Positions 15,242 through 15,725 of a DNA stretch of 15,725 bases are shown piece after piece. The DNA is from JAMXLO01 sp046732975 (GTDB lineage Bacteria > Pseudomonadota > Alphaproteobacteria > Acetobacterales > Acetobacteraceae). The notes under the pieces were generated by a model that did no database searches, was not told the DNA's origin, and saw nothing but the letters and a program-made list of their open reading frames with translations. The stretch spans positions 1 through 15,725 of the forward strand of contig JBKPOG010000227.1 of NCBI GenBank assembly GCA_046732975.1, written 5' to 3'. Within the stretch, counting starts at the first letter, position 1, and every line of letters starts with the position of its first letter. A program made the translations under genes and the position numbers.

Positions 15242-15725
15242 GACATCTCCATTGCCTGCGGTGAGGCCGGTGCTCGCTGCGACCTGTTGTTGACGCTTGT
15301 GAGGAGGATGTCGCCTGCAGTGGTGCGGGTGAATAGGCTGTCAGCCACGATGGAGCCATTCGGCTCGGTAATCGGTCCGACAGCGGTGAGGGCCACCGCT
15401 CCGGCGTTGAGGGTGGCTGGGGCAGCGGCCGTCCCGATCTGCAGCGGCCCGCCGACGGTGAGATTGAGATTGGCAGCGAATACAGGGCCCGTAATATTCA
15501 GGAGACCCGCGTCCATCAATATGAATGTGCCGACCTGCCCTAAGCCGCCAGCGGTGAAGCTGCCGAGATTGGAAATGCGGTTGGCAGGGTTGTTCAGGAC
15601 TGCGCTGTTAGCGCTTCCCGTCAGCGTGTCGGCAGCAATCGTCCCCCCCACCTGGGCGATCGAACCGGCAGCATGCAAAGCTACCGCTAGCCCGGAGAGA
15701 TTTGCGTCAAGCGTCAGGTCCGAGG
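15211..15725 (-). CDS. Filamentous-haemagglutinin-like exoprotein, upstream part (runs off window)
   Basis: This is the continuation of the same exoprotein. The frame is open from the right window edge, so its start is outside. It carries another copy of the repeat: DTLTGSANSAVLNNPANRIS, then NLGSFTAGG and ILMDAGLLNITGPVFAANL, followed by a linking unit VALTAVGPITEPNGSIVADSLF. After AGDILLTSVNN the frame degenerates (RSQRAPASPQ and so on) and stops at 15211. The expected continuation QVAASTGLTAGNGDVVFVDD appears in another frame and joins the downstream ORF. The repeat unit matches those downstream, so both ORFs are one gene. Homologous regions with the N-terminal secretion domain cannot be seen here. 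Confidence 0.8.
   Translation of the reverse strand, partial: SDLTLDANLSGLAVALHAAGSIAQVGGTIAADTLTGSANSAVLNNPANRISNLGSFTAGGLGQVGTFILMDAGLLNITGPVFAANLNLTVGGPLQIGTAAAPATLNAGAVALTAVGPITEPNGSIVADSLFTRTTAGDILLTSVNNRSQRAPASPQAMEMSCSSMIRRWC
15281..15291 (-). other. Frameshift site in the exoprotein gene
   Basis: On the coding strand AACAACAGGTC is where the two coding frames meet. Adding one C would read AAC AAC CAG GTC (N N Q V) and join LLTSVNN to QVAASTGL without a break. The window therefore lacks one base relative to the intact frame. This could be a sequencing error, a recent mutation, or slippage at the AAC repeat. Confidence 0.72.

Noticed and set aside
13900..15700. CRISPR array or tandem DNA repeat in the right part of the window
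   Set aside because: The repetition is at protein level, imperfect and in frame, with no identical short DNA repeats or uniform spacers.

Overview
The window is GC-rich chromosomal DNA, most likely from an alphaproteobacterium and plausibly a sphingomonad. This rests on gene content: an argH-lptM pair, short overlapping operons, a [3Fe-4S] ferredoxin beside a P450, and a DUF4142 protein. I could not run a taxonomic search. No rRNA, tRNA, CRISPR array or insertion sequence was recognised. Every gene except the first two is on the minus strand.

Layout. (1) 1-875, plus strand: the C-terminal half of argininosuccinate lyase (argH), overlapping by ATGA a 42-residue LptM-type lipoprotein gene. The usual next gene of this block, lysA, is absent, and a convergent gene meets lptM tail to tail. 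(2) 860-7411, minus strand: a surface-polysaccharide block transcribed as ugd (UDP-glucose dehydrogenase), a GT2 glycosyltransferase, a polysaccharide pyruvyl transferase-family protein, and a methyltransferase-glycosyltransferase fusion. A PAS-GGDEF-hemerythrin diguanylate cyclase follows, split by a one-base frameshift. (3) 7605-9496, minus strand: a cytochrome P450 and its [3Fe-4S] ferredoxin, then a small unknown ORF. A palindrome beside a possible promoter lies upstream of the P450. (4) 9917-10450, minus strand: an exported DUF4142 protein. (5) 10598-15725, minus strand: the end of a large repetitive filamentous-haemagglutinin-like exoprotein, also frameshifted and running off the window. 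It is followed after 18 bases by a 1018-residue TPR-CHAT lipoprotein, a caspase-like protease candidate.

How the parts may work together. The polysaccharide genes would make UDP-glucuronate and assemble and decorate a glycan. The diguanylate cyclase beside them has a complete set of hemerythrin iron ligands and an intact GGDEF and I-site, so it could link oxygen or redox state to c-di-GMP and thereby to matrix production. The P450 and ferredoxin form a monooxygenase pair lacking a visible reductase. The most interesting unit is the exoprotein-CHAT pair: a probably outer-membrane-anchored caspase-like protein with apparent catalytic His and Cys, encoded directly behind a secreted repetitive adhesin. 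This suggests proteolytic control of the adhesin, which is an inference. The two frameshifts are single-base events in otherwise well-preserved genes, so sequencing error, recent mutation and phase variation all remain possible.
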